Positions 36,878 to 46,280 of a stretch of 64,000 nucleotides of DNA are shown in pieces (positions within the stretch are counted from its first letter, which is position 1; the number at the start of each line of letters is the position of its first letter). Made by a program: the position numbers and the translations under genes. The notes below the pieces were generated by a model. That model made no database searches. It was not told the DNA's origin and saw only the letters and a list, made by a program, of their open reading frames with translations. The DNA comes from Lachancea thermotolerans CBS 6340 (Eukaryota; Ascomycota; Saccharomycetes; Saccharomycetales; Saccharomycetaceae): NCBI RefSeq assembly GCF_000142805.1, contig NC_013080.1, forward strand, positions 868,001-932,000, given 5' to 3'.

Positions 36878-38359
36878 ATGAGACTTAGCGTACCGCTCAG
36901 AATGTCGACACGTCCAGCCAGGTCCTACAGCGATGCGATCGCTGCACTCAACTCTCTGCAGTCCAACTACGCCAACATTATGGCCATCAGGGCATCCGGC
37001 GACCGCAAGAACAAGATGAACATCTGGGAAATGCAGGAGTGGTCTCGCCGTATCGGTTACAGCACGTCGGACTTCAACAAACTGAACATCGTGCACATCA
37101 CTGGCACAAAGGGCAAAGGCTCCACAGCAGCCTTTACACAGTCCGTGCTGCAGCAGTACGGCGACCAGATCCGTAAGATAGGACTCTACACCTCGCCGCA
37201 CCTGAAGTCCGTGCGCGAGAGAATCCGCATCAATGGGCAGCCCATCTGCGAGGAGAAGTTTTCCAGCTACTTCTTTGATGTCTGGGACAAGCTTGAGGCC
37301 ACCTCTTCGCCGCTCGACAATTTCCCGCACATGACGCCCGGGAGCAAGCCCGGTTACTTCAAGTACCTGACCCTTCTATCCTTCCACGTGTTCATGCAAG
37401 AAGGATGCGACTCGTGCATCTACGAGGTCGGCGTGGGCGGTGAGTTCGACAGCACCAACATCATTGAGAGCCCCACCGCATGCGGTGTCTCGTTGCTGGG
37501 CATTGACCACACCTTCATGCTCGGCGAGACGATAGAGGAGATTGCGTGGAACAAGGGAGGCATCTTCAAAAAAGGCAGCCCTGCATTCACCATAGCGGCC
37601 CAGCCCACCAAGGGTCTCGAGGTTCTGAAGGAGAGGGCGCAAGAGCGCGAAACCTCCCTCACTGAAGTTCCTATCTTTGACAGCCTGAAGAAAATCAAGC
37701 TTGGTATTGCGGGAGACTTCCAGATTTCCAACGCGTCCCTTGCTGTCGCTCTCGCCTCGCAACACCTGGTCCGTCTTGGCGTTCTGGACCAGAACCTTCA
37801 GCTCGCACCGGATACCGAGCTCCCACAGCGTTTTGTTGATGGTCTCACCTCCGCTAAGTGGAACGGGCGGTGTCAAACTGTTCAAGATGGCGCTATAACA
37901 TGGCTGATCGATGGAGCACACACTAAAGACAGCATTGAGGCTGCGTCAGGCTGGTTCAAAAGTGAGGTCATCAAAACACCTCGCAAAAAGGTTCTTCTTT
38001 TCAACCAGCAAACAAGGGATGCAGAGGCGCTGATAACCAACCTCCACAAATGCTTGCTTCCTGAAGTTGCCTTTGACCGCGTCATTTTTACTACGAACGT
38101 TACATGGAAGTCAGGCAGCTACAGTGCTGACCTCGTGTCAATGAATACATCGAAAGAGCAGGTCGAAAATCTCGAGGTCCAGAACGCCCTGCGCGACACC
38201 TGGTTGCGTTTGGAGCCCCATGCCAAGGTTGACGTTGTGGCTAATATTGAGTCTGCTATTGAATTGGTCAAGGCCTATAACGAGCCGGTCGAGGTCGTTG
38301 TTACTGGGTCTCTACACCTCGTTGGCGGCCTATTGGTTGCTTTGGATGGAAAGGATTGA
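36878..38359 (+). CDS. MET7: Met7, folylpolyglutamate synthase
   Basis: Orthologue of YOR241W, 493 residues from the ATG at 36878. It adds glutamates to folates, needed for methionine synthesis and mitochondrial DNA maintenance. The core begins SDAIAALNSLQSNYANIMAIR, with the ATP loop HITGTKGKGSTAAF near 75, LYTSPHL, the EVGVGGEFDSTN motif, GIDHTFMLG and WLIDGAHTKDS. Two close in-frame ATGs (36878 and 36902) precede the core. The first adds a basic RLSVPLR segment that could be part of a mitochondrial presequence, the second suits a cytosolic form, so leaky scanning could give both. Confidence 0.95.
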   Translation: MRLSVPLRMSTRPARSYSDAIAALNSLQSNYANIMAIRASGDRKNKMNIWEMQEWSRRIGYSTSDFNKLNIVHITGTKGKGSTAAFTQSVLQQYGDQIRKIGLYTSPHLKSVRERIRINGQPICEEKFSSYFFDVWDKLEATSSPLDNFPHMTPGSKPGYFKYLTLLSFHVFMQEGCDSCIYEVGVGGEFDSTNIIESPTACGVSLLGIDHTFMLGETIEEIAWNKGGIFKKGSPAFTIAAQPTKGLEVLKERAQERETSLTEVPIFDSLKKIKLGIAGDFQISNASLAVALASQHLVRLGVLDQNLQLAPDTELPQRFVDGLTSAKWNGRCQTVQDGAITWLIDGAHTKDSIEAASGWFKSEVIKTPRKKVLLFNQQTRDAEALITNLHKCLLPEVAFDRVIFTTNVTWKSGSYSADLVSMNTSKEQVENLEVQNALRDTWLRLEPHAKVDVVANIESAIELVKAYNEPVEVVVTGSLHLVGGLLVALDGKD

Positions 38360-38438
38360 ACGAGCTGTATACAAATTCAGTACATTTTCCTTATTAAACT
38401 AGCCATGTATGTACTTTTAGAGATAAAAAGAGCTGAGC

Positions 38439-39707
38439 TCAAAACATGTGATAGCATGCCCGGTCGGTGGTGTCCCGGCCATACGCCATCGTCCAGTCTC
38501 GGTTGTATTTTTTATGCATAAAAGAATCAGGCTCCCCGAAGCTCTCCAGAGCGTTGATTGCCGACCTTACATCGTAAAAGCTCACGGAGACGCAAAGTTT
38601 GCGTGATATCATAGGAGATATTTCTGAGATTTCGCCGAACTGTTCAAAGTCCTTGCGAAGGTCTTTATAGTCAAAGGAACACAGGTTTTGACGGTTTGAG
38701 TGCAACTGTCTTGACCGAGGGGACTTTGTGCACCCTGTTTTCTTCACAACTATGCATCGCCTAGCCCTCGTCCCTTCCTGCCTTCCAGCGCAGGCATTCG
38801 CACTCACCATGTCCTTGACTTCATCGAAATTCATGTTCGATAGGCTACAAGTGGATTTTGGTGCCCATTGCGGTTTGACAATGTGTCCGTTTATTCTGAA
38901 ATTATTCGAGAGCCCGTAGGAAATAAAGCTTTTGGCATCTTCATTGAACAAAAAGTGCAGTCGCGCCCCTCTAGCTGGCGCGCCTCTTTGATCCTTTGAA
39001 ACATTGACTTTTTCGAGCGGGCCTCCATAAACCTGTGAGAGCAGACTTTGAATACCAACATCCTGCGGAAGCTCCAAGATCTCTACAACCCTCTCTTCGC
39101 CGTTCTCAGAATCCTGGTGGCTGTTCTGTAAGAAAGCTGCGTTGACGTGGTGCTTGTTGAGTAGAGCAGAACTGTTGAGTGTACTCTTCTTCAAACCTTT
39201 AATGTCTCCAAACTGCGACACGTTCTCCCCAGATTCGACGGCAACAGGGGTTTTTAATGGTTTGACATTAACGTCTCGGCCCTCGATCAAAGAACCCATA
39301 GACACCGAATAACAGTGCTTTTTTTGTGGCAGAAGTGGCTTCATTGATCCATCAGTTGTTTGTGGTGCGTGGCAATTCGGCTTAATCAAAGTTGCGCTCG
39401 AGGTCTGGTTCTTGCGGAGCCTTGTGCCCTTTGGAGGGAACCGCATCACACCATAATCTGGTACATCCTCTTTTGTGTAATGTTCCTCGCCTCTAAAATA
39501 GGCTCGAGCCAGCCGCTTTAGTCCAAAAAGATCGTGAGCCTCCTGCTTCCACCTCGAACTCGACCTGCTTGATGCCCCTACTCCAGATCCGAGCATCGAA
39601 GACACTGAAACGAGCCTCGAAGGTCTCACTCGCATACTTCCATTATCAATATCCGCACCTTGTATTTTTGTAGTCCAGCAATCTGGCAATGATTCGCGAG
39701 GCGCCAT
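38439..39707 (-). CDS. SSP2: Ssp2, sporulation-specific RRM protein
   Basis: Orthologue of YOR242C by position between MET7 and PUS7 and by sequence layout, 422 residues (371 in S. cerevisiae). The N-terminal half is low complexity. The C-terminal half has RNA-recognition-motif-like segments (RVVEILELPQDVGIQSLLSQVYGG and ...YKDLRKDFEQFGEISEISPMI). Ssp2 activates the meiosis-specific MAP kinase Smk1 during spore-wall formation and is expressed in mid-sporulation. I did not find a clear Ndt80 site in the 262-bp upstream gap. Sequence similarity is moderate, so synteny carries part of the call. Confidence 0.8.
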   Translation of the reverse strand: MAPRESLPDCWTTKIQGADIDNGSMRVRPSRLVSVSSMLGSGVGASSRSSSRWKQEAHDLFGLKRLARAYFRGEEHYTKEDVPDYGVMRFPPKGTRLRKNQTSSATLIKPNCHAPQTTDGSMKPLLPQKKHCYSVSMGSLIEGRDVNVKPLKTPVAVESGENVSQFGDIKGLKKSTLNSSALLNKHHVNAAFLQNSHQDSENGEERVVEILELPQDVGIQSLLSQVYGGPLEKVNVSKDQRGAPARGARLHFLFNEDAKSFISYGLSNNFRINGHIVKPQWAPKSTCSLSNMNFDEVKDMVSANACAGRQEGTRARRCIVVKKTGCTKSPRSRQLHSNRQNLCSFDYKDLRKDFEQFGEISEISPMISRKLCVSVSFYDVRSAINALESFGEPDSFMHKKYNRDWTMAYGRDTTDRACYHMF

Positions 39708-39969
39708 AAAGCTTGTTTTCTAGTGTAATTTGAATTATAAGGCTTGGAAGATTTACCCAAACTATATTCTTTATCTTTTAAGTTGTAAATATTATTATGG
39801 TACTTGTAGTAAGAAGTCCATCCTAGTCCGGCTTAGTGGCAGCTTATATTCTGTCGCCGTGATAGCGCCAAAAGACGTTTCGTGACAAAGTGATTTGATC
39901 CTGCCAGATGGCGCTGGAACAAAATGTGAGAAGCTGGTGAGATAATTCCAGCTCATTTAATGGCGCAGA

Positions 39970-42036
39970 TCAGTTCGCCTGTTCGGAGTGGGTTTTAACA
40001 TCACACATGTCCCCACGACGGGATGTCTCAAGTTTCATCAACTCACGCAAGAGCATAGTCGCGTAAGCGGACACACCAAGCTTGAAAGACAAAATCACAG
40101 CAGTACTCTCACCTCCCTTGTCTTCTGGGAAACGTGACAGTTTGTCTTTCATGTATTTCTGGCCATTTTCCTTGCCCTTTTTGTTGTTTAAAATCTCAAG
40201 GTCAGTGTTGATGAGCTGTTGAGTAGGAGAAGAATAATGCAGGATTTTGAAGCTTAGGTCTTGAGGCTTGTGGATGATGTTTCTGTAAGAACCAGCAAGT
40301 GAAAAGTCACGAATTTTCCTTCTCATGTTGAAAGGGTCCAGTCCGTCCTTATTCATTACGTCCACGTAGATTTGGCGTAGAGACTCGTTGGCTGGGTAAA
40401 CTACGTCGAAACCTGGCGACGGCAGCACAACATCCTCAATACTGAACTTCCCAGCATCCACCTCCTCTTGAGTAACGGGTCTGGCCCTGACAAATTGTGC
40501 TTCACGCAAATCCTCAGCAAAGTCGTCTTCTTCATCAGCATCGGCGTCTCCTGAGGCATTGCCGGCTTTTGAGCCTTGCTGTGCGCTTTCGTCGATCACC
40601 AGATCGCCTGCGACAACTTTGAGACCATAGAGTTCGATCCTTTTGCTTGTGACCGTGTTCCACACGTAACTTTGGTAAGCGTGGCCATACATTGTTCGTA
40701 GGTTTCTAGGTATCTTGTTGATGCAGTGCAAGTAGTTACCGGCAGAATCACCATTTCTGGCTTGGTCTGCCAAAGAATGAAGGATAGCGTTCTCCGCCAC
40801 ACACTGACGAGGCATCCTCTTTAAAGCAGCCGCAGGGTCCTTTGTTTCAGACCATATCTTTCTTGCCTCTTTGGAAATTGGCAAAACGTTCTCCTGCTCT
40901 GCCAAAATGAGGTTTGCGGCCTTCTCCCACTGCTCTAGTAAGAGACATTTCCCGACTTCATGCGTGGACACACTGAAGGTACCAAATCTCTGCATCCCAA
41001 AGTAGTTAATGAAACCATTTTCTTTGATAAACGCGCATCCATCGGCTAATATTTGCTCCAAAGATACTGTAGAGACCTCAGGAACCTTGACATCACGAAT
41101 AGCGATGGTGAACTCGTTACCCCTCAGGTCTCCCAAGCTTAAAGACTCATCTTCAAACTTAAAACCGCCAAGGACAACCCCTTTCAGTGCCCTGTTGAGA
41201 GCGTTGAGTCTGTCAATGTTAATCTTGGAAATCGACATACGTTGACACGTAATTGCCCTGCGGTCTTTGGTGCCCGCGAACCTAATCAACCTTGTTGGGG
41301 TCTTCAGAAATTTGGACAATACGTTTGCCACGTCCATGGTGTCTTTATTCTCCTTATACATGGTGAAGTGAATAAAGCTCTTGGATGGACCGTATCCCCA
41401 ATTCTCGACTCCGTTGGCGTCTTTGTTCCTCTCTACTAAGTCCTTTTTGTTAACACGAGACCTGCGGTTAGCCAACGCTATGAGAAAGGTGTTTTCAGGC
41501 GATGTTACGGACTCGAGCTGGTTATTGAAAGCAGCGCGAAGCAGCTGATGTATCTTGGTACGCTCTGCCTTACCGTCAAACTTCCTTGAGGTCTCCATCT
41601 TCGTGACGTTCTTGTACGAGTCCTCAATTTTTTCCACATCCTCTTCACCTAGCAGCTCCACCAGTTGCGCTCTAAGATCCTCATCGACCTTGAACTGTTT
41701 GCGCCTTTCAGCTTCTGCTAGTTCCTCTTCTGTCTCTTCTTCTTTAGATTTCTTGGGGGCTTTTGGCATCTTGAATCCTTTATCTGTCAAGTACACAACA
41801 TTTCCTTGCTTGTCAATTTCATTCACCATGAAATCAGTGTATCTTTGTTTGATTTGGCCAAGAAACCCAGGCACGTTGTCAGTAAGAAACTTTGTAATGC
41901 CAACATCAGTTTCACTTATCCCTTCTGGTCCCATAACTTTGGGTTTTTTGTCCAGATGGCTATCTAAGGTGCTTTCTGGCCCGGCGTCAGCGGCAATAGC
42001 CTCATTGCCTCTCTTTTTGTCTTCGATCTCTGACAT
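39970..42036 (-). CDS. PUS7: Pus7, TruD-family pseudouridine synthase
   Basis: Orthologue of YOR243C, 688 residues from the ATG at 42036; the upstream frame starts only at TTG. The TruD domain shows LIRFAGTKDRRAITCQRMS, whose Asp near residue 255 is the expected catalytic residue, then NEFTIAIRDV, NYFGMQRFGT and ...RTMYGHAYQSYVWN. Pus7 converts uridine to pseudouridine at U35 of U2 snRNA, U50 of 5S rRNA, U13 and U35 of tRNAs and many mRNA UNUAR sites. An acidic insertion (GDADADEEDDFAEDL) interrupts the C-terminal half. Confidence 0.95.
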   Translation of the reverse strand: MSEIEDKKRGNEAIAADAGPESTLDSHLDKKPKVMGPEGISETDVGITKFLTDNVPGFLGQIKQRYTDFMVNEIDKQGNVVYLTDKGFKMPKAPKKSKEEETEEELAEAERRKQFKVDEDLRAQLVELLGEEDVEKIEDSYKNVTKMETSRKFDGKAERTKIHQLLRAAFNNQLESVTSPENTFLIALANRRSRVNKKDLVERNKDANGVENWGYGPSKSFIHFTMYKENKDTMDVANVLSKFLKTPTRLIRFAGTKDRRAITCQRMSISKINIDRLNALNRALKGVVLGGFKFEDESLSLGDLRGNEFTIAIRDVKVPEVSTVSLEQILADGCAFIKENGFINYFGMQRFGTFSVSTHEVGKCLLLEQWEKAANLILAEQENVLPISKEARKIWSETKDPAAALKRMPRQCVAENAILHSLADQARNGDSAGNYLHCINKIPRNLRTMYGHAYQSYVWNTVTSKRIELYGLKVVAGDLVIDESAQQGSKAGNASGDADADEEDDFAEDLREAQFVRARPVTQEEVDAGKFSIEDVVLPSPGFDVVYPANESLRQIYVDVMNKDGLDPFNMRRKIRDFSLAGSYRNIIHKPQDLSFKILHYSSPTQQLINTDLEILNNKKGKENGQKYMKDKLSRFPEDKGGESTAVILSFKLGVSAYATMLLRELMKLETSRRGDMCDVKTHSEQAN

Positions 42037-42258
42037 CTTAACCAAGTGAGACAAAAATAGTCAGGCGAAAGCTTAAAATTGATGTTTAGAGGTTTATAAA
42101 TCTTTAATGGTTTATGCGATGAGCTTGTCGCGTTATATTTACAGGAAAATTTTCCACTTTCATATCATCCATAACGCAGGAAAATTGGTTAACTACTTAG
42201 TTGATATCCTTTGACAAGCCAAAAGAGAGTTTATACGTCTTCAAGGGCCCATGGTGCT
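42037..42258. promoter_or_regulatory. Divergent PUS7-PRP46 promoter with PAC and RRPE
   Basis: A perfect PAC GCGATGAGCT lies at 42116-42125 and a palindromic RRPE-like GGAAAATTTTCC at 42144-42155. This points to shared ribosome-biogenesis-type control of two RNA-processing genes. Confidence 0.75.
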
Positions 42259-43572
42259 ATGTCCATAGATCGAATTCATGGTCCAGAACACGCTCGAGAA
42301 GTATACTTGAAACACTTGTGGGAAAAGCGGTTCAAAAATCTTGCCCAAGTTTCCCCAGACCTACAAAAGAAAATTGAAGACAGGAAGAACGTGCTCGAGC
42401 GCTACGAAGAGTTTAGAAGCGCATCAAGCGCACCTTCTGAGCCTTCCACTGGCGCTTTAGTTCATTACGAGAAACCCTTGCCAGACACAGCCCAAACCGC
42501 GTCTTTGGTGCGAAAAGTATATCGCGAAGACGATTCATTTAACTTACTTATGGAACGCCAGAGCCGACAGTTAGCCCTAGAGCCCAGTTGGCATGCTCCT
42601 TGGAAGCTAATGCGAGTAATCAATGGACACAACGGCTGGGTTCGATGCGTATGCGTGGACCCTGTCGACAACGAGTGGTTTGCTACTGGAAGTAATGACA
42701 CAACGATCAAAGTTTGGGATCTAGCCAGCGGAAAGCTTAAATTAACGCTAGCAGGCCATGTAATGACTGTGCGTAGCATTGCAATCTCACAGCGACATCC
42801 TCTCATGTTTTCTGCCAGCGAAGATAAGCTTGTGAAGTGCTGGGATCTTGAAAAAAACACTGTGGTAAGAGACTACCATGGCCACTTTTCAGGCGTTCAT
42901 ACGGTTGACGTCCACCCAACTCTGGATCTAATTGCAAGCGCGGGAAGAGACGCTGTTGTTCGGCTCTGGGACATCAGAACGCGTGTTCCGGTTATGACGC
43001 TTGCTGGGCACAAGGGGCCGATTAACCAGGTCAAGTGCTTTCCAGTTGATCCTCAAATAATGAGTGGCTCCGCGGATAGCACGGTGAGGCTCTGGGACAT
43101 CAGAGCTGGTAAGGCAATGAAAATTTTGACACACCATAGCAAGAGCGTTCGCGCGATCGCGGGTAACCCCTCAGAGTCTTCGGTGGCCACAGCCTCCACG
43201 AGCGACATCCGTTCGTGGCGTCTTCAAGACGGGCAGCTCCTGACAAACTTCCGCTCCGAAGACACCGGAATAATTAATTGTCTTTCAGTAAATCCCGATG
43301 GCGTCTTATTCGCGGGCGGAGACGATGGCCATCTGTCATTTTACGATTATAAGACCGGACATAAGTTCCAGGATCTACCTACAATCAAGGTTCCAGGATC
43401 TTTAGAAAGCGAGCGCGGAATCCTATCCGCGTCTTTCGATCAAACAGGCCTAAGGCTGATCACTGGCGAGAGCGACAAAAGCATCAAAGTGTGGAAGCAG
43501 ATTCCAGGTGCTACCCAGGAAACGCATCCAAATCTCCCCTGGAATCCTCGCTTGGAATCCCAGCGGTTCTGA
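42259..43572 (+). CDS. PRP46: Prp46, WD40 splicing factor of the NineTeen complex
   Basis: Orthologue of YPL151C (human PLRG1), 437 residues from the ATG at 42259. After a helical N-terminus, [16 protein letters not shown] leads into seven WD40 blades (for example [55 protein letters not shown]). It ends in [14 protein letters not shown], as in S. cerevisiae. Prp46 is needed for pre-mRNA splicing within the Prp19-associated active spliceosome. Strong identity throughout the propeller. Confidence 0.96.
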   Translation: MSIDRIHGPEHAREVYLKHLWEKRFKNLAQVSPDLQKKIEDRKNVLERYEEFRSASSAPSEPSTGALVHYEKPLPDTAQTASLVRKVYREDDSFNLLMERQSRQLALEPSWHAPWKLMRVINGHNGWVRCVCVDPVDNEWFATGSNDTTIKVWDLASGKLKLTLAGHVMTVRSIAISQRHPLMFSASEDKLVKCWDLEKNTVVRDYHGHFSGVHTVDVHPTLDLIASAGRDAVVRLWDIRTRVPVMTLAGHKGPINQVKCFPVDPQIMSGSADSTVRLWDIRAGKAMKILTHHSKSVRAIAGNPSESSVATASTSDIRSWRLQDGQLLTNFRSEDTGIINCLSVNPDGVLFAGGDDGHLSFYDYKTGHKFQDLPTIKVPGSLESERGILSASFDQTGLRLITGESDKSIKVWKQIPGATQETHPNLPWNPRLESQRF

Positions 43573-43707
43573 AAAGGCATTCAAGTGTCTGAGGGTACTG
43601 TCTGTATATTTACATAATATCATCATCTACAAGTGACAAAAATTAATATCCAAGTTTCAAGAAAACTGACCTACGATGATGATTCACTCCGTAAGTAGAA
43701 AAAGAGC

Positions 43708-45045
43708 ATGAGCCATGATGAGGAAAAGAAGCCTGTTGTACCAAAGGAGATATCAGATATTGGAGAACTGAACATTGGATGCAAGTGTTGGGTCGACAAA
43801 GATGGAGAGGAGAGGCTAGCAGAGATCTTGAGTATAAACAAGAGAAAGAGCCCACCTAAGTTTTATGTACACTATGAGGACTTCAACAAGCGTCTAGACG
43901 AGTGGGTGCTGACGCCGCGGATTAACCTCGGAAGGGAAGTGTTTTTTCCTCAAGACGAAAAGGATGCAAAGGAAGCGGAGAAAGATAAATCCAGTAGTAA
44001 GAAGCAGAAACAGAAGAAGAACACACCAGCAAGTCGATCCTCGTCTCATTCTGATGCAGTAGACGGAGAAGATGTCATGGATCTTGACAACTTGAATGTG
44101 CAAGGTATCAAGGACGAGGATATATCACGAGACGACGAGATCAAGAAACTTAGAACCTCAGGATCCATGGTTCAAAATTCACACGAAGTTGCGAGAGTCA
44201 GAAATCTGAACAAAATAATCATGGGGAAATACGAAATTGAACCTTGGTATTTCTCGCCTTATCCCATCGAGCTCACCGATGAAGATGTGGTATACATCGA
44301 CGCATTTACTTTACAGTACTTTGGTTCCAAAAAGCAGTATGAAAGATACCGGTCAAAATGCACGCTGCGGCATCCTCCCGGGAACGAGATTTACCGTGAT
44401 GACTATGTGTCGTTTTTCGAAATTGATGGCAGGAAGCAGAGAACGTGGTGCCGGAACCTGTCCTTGCTCTCAAAGCTGTTTTTGGACCACAAGACTCTTT
44501 ATTACGACGTCGATCCATTTTTATTTTATTGCATGACGAGGAGAGATGAATTAGGACATCATTTGGTTGGTTATTTTTCCAAAGAGAAAGAATCAGCGGA
44601 AGGATACAACGTTGCGTGTATTCTGACACTTCCACAGTATCAAAGAATGGGTTACGGAAGACTCTTGATCGAGTTTTCCTACGAGCTCTCAAAAAAGGAA
44701 GGGAAAGCAGGCTCTCCCGAGAAGCCCCTCTCTGATTTAGGCCTACTATCATACAGAGCTTATTGGGCAGATACATTAATCAAGCTCCTTATGAATCATG
44801 GAACAGAAATAACTATTGATGAAATAAGCTCAATGACCTCAATGACAACAACAGACATTCTACACACTCTGAAGGCCCTCAACATTCTACAATACTATAA
44901 AGGACAACACATCATTTACATGAATGAAGATGTTGTACAACGTTACGAGAAAATTAAACAGAAAAAAGGCCGTAATATCGATCCAGCCAAACTTATTTGG
45001 AAACCTCCAGTGTTCACAGCTTCTCAGCTCCGTTTTGCATGGTAG
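43708..45045 (+). CDS. ESA1: Esa1, catalytic MYST acetyltransferase of NuA4
   Basis: Orthologue of YOR244W, 445 residues, the same length as in S. cerevisiae. A tudor-knot/chromo-barrel domain is at about 20-75 ([17 protein letters not shown]). The MYST domain follows from about 165: [10 protein letters not shown], the autoacetylated-lysine region [21 protein letters not shown], the catalytic-Cys strand [17 protein letters not shown] (acetyl-CoA binding) and [10 protein letters not shown] with the general base Glu. It acetylates H4, H2A and H2A.Z. The last 20 residues are almost identical to S. cerevisiae. The start is fixed by MSHDEE. Confidence 0.98.
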   Translation: MSHDEEKKPVVPKEISDIGELNIGCKCWVDKDGEERLAEILSINKRKSPPKFYVHYEDFNKRLDEWVLTPRINLGREVFFPQDEKDAKEAEKDKSSSKKQKQKKNTPASRSSSHSDAVDGEDVMDLDNLNVQGIKDEDISRDDEIKKLRTSGSMVQNSHEVARVRNLNKIIMGKYEIEPWYFSPYPIELTDEDVVYIDAFTLQYFGSKKQYERYRSKCTLRHPPGNEIYRDDYVSFFEIDGRKQRTWCRNLSLLSKLFLDHKTLYYDVDPFLFYCMTRRDELGHHLVGYFSKEKESAEGYNVACILTLPQYQRMGYGRLLIEFSYELSKKEGKAGSPEKPLSDLGLLSYRAYWADTLIKLLMNHGTEITIDEISSMTSMTTTDILHTLKALNILQYYKGQHIIYMNEDVVQRYEKIKQKKGRNIDPAKLIWKPPVFTASQLRFAW

Positions 45046-45076
45046 TGTATTGACATATCTACATAAGCTTCTATCA

Positions 45077-46138
45077 TTAATCAAAGGGTATTCTCTTGGG
45101 ACCAGCTTTCTGACTTTCGGTAGCAGCTACCGCACTAGGGACTCTGATGCCACAACAGTCTCCCCATGTGTTTTCAAGGGGACTGTGCGAGCAATGTTGG
45201 TGTGATTCGGCATGCGTACCGGGTGGGGAAATCCCCTCGGGGCATTGCAAGAAACTTCCAAAGAAAAAGTGCTGCATTATAGGAAGTTTGTTAAGAACCT
45301 CTGCCTTGTACATCTTGATCATACCTTCAGCGACTTTGGCCCAAGTTTTGACCCCACTTATGTCGTCCAGCATGGGTGAATGCCATCTTAAGGAAGCAGT
45401 AGTTTTGACCTTGTTTATAAAGTCAATACAACCAAAGTATAAGTATCTCTTACCAAACATTTCAACAACTTCGCTATTGTGGATCGATTTTGGTTTTAAG
45501 TGTTTGTGTGTGGATAACTGAAACGCACCGAATAAGAAGGGCAAAAAGTGGTAGTCATCTAGCCCCCAGACTCCATGCGAACCGGCTGGTTCCAACCAGT
45601 ACTTCGTTTCCAGGGTTCTCATCACACCCAGGTACTTGATGAACAATTTTAATACCATGTTTCTATAGTCAGCGGGCTCCTTGAATACGCCAAACTCTTT
45701 AAGCCCGTAAAGGAAACAAAGAAAGTTGAGCTCATGCCCCGAGCCATAGTCAATCCTGCTTCTGTCACCCCACGATTCTGCGAAATATACCGAGAGTTCC
45801 TCGCATTGAGTGCCGTCCAATGCGTCGAACGCTCGTTGAATTAGTCCTTGAGACTTGGATTTCAAGTCGTCATAAAAATACCTGAACTCAACTTTTCCAA
45901 ACCTTGATGTTTCGGCATCCTGTTTGACCGGGTACTGTTCTGCGAGAGAGGCGACCTCCTCTAGTAATTGGCAGCAACTCTCAATTGATGATCCGGTGGG
46001 CTTCTGGTACTCGTTGTTCTCTAGACCTTTCACTGACTCAGCAAGCCCCGAGAGAAAGCTGATTAAGTTATTGAACGTCTCCGAGTGAGACCAGATGTCC
46101 ATGTCATCTTGTGTGAGCAGTCTTTTCTGTGGTTTCAT
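45077..46138 (-). CDS. RRD2: Rrd2 (Ypa2), PP2A phosphatase activator and prolyl isomerase
   Basis: Orthologue of YPL152W, 353 residues (358). I use the ATG at 46138 (MKPQKRLLTQDDMDIW); the longer frame starts at TTG. PTPA-family blocks are clear: GKVEFRYFYDDL, RIDYGSGHELNFLCFLYGL, EPAGSHGVWGLDDYHFLPFLFGA and SLRWHSPMLDDISGVKTW. It remodels PP2A catalytic subunits into the active form and has peptidyl-prolyl isomerase activity. It converges with ESA1, the stops being 31 bp apart. Confidence 0.96.
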   Translation of the reverse strand: MKPQKRLLTQDDMDIWSHSETFNNLISFLSGLAESVKGLENNEYQKPTGSSIESCCQLLEEVASLAEQYPVKQDAETSRFGKVEFRYFYDDLKSKSQGLIQRAFDALDGTQCEELSVYFAESWGDRSRIDYGSGHELNFLCFLYGLKEFGVFKEPADYRNMVLKLFIKYLGVMRTLETKYWLEPAGSHGVWGLDDYHFLPFLFGAFQLSTHKHLKPKSIHNSEVVEMFGKRYLYFGCIDFINKVKTTASLRWHSPMLDDISGVKTWAKVAEGMIKMYKAEVLNKLPIMQHFFFGSFLQCPEGISPPGTHAESHQHCSHSPLENTWGDCCGIRVPSAVAATESQKAGPKRIPFD

Positions 46139-46280
46139 TGCTCTGGCGTTTGCATTTACCCTCAAAGGGCTTGTAACCAAAACAAGATCAATTTGCAAAA
46201 TATCATATTGATCATCGGAAATTAACTTTAATAAGTGAGCAAATACAAGTCTTGTTTATAGAGTACTTACAGGCTTATGT

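Noticed and set aside
39708-39969. Ndt80 mid-sporulation element for SSP2
   Set aside because: I searched both strands by eye and found only weak partial matches.
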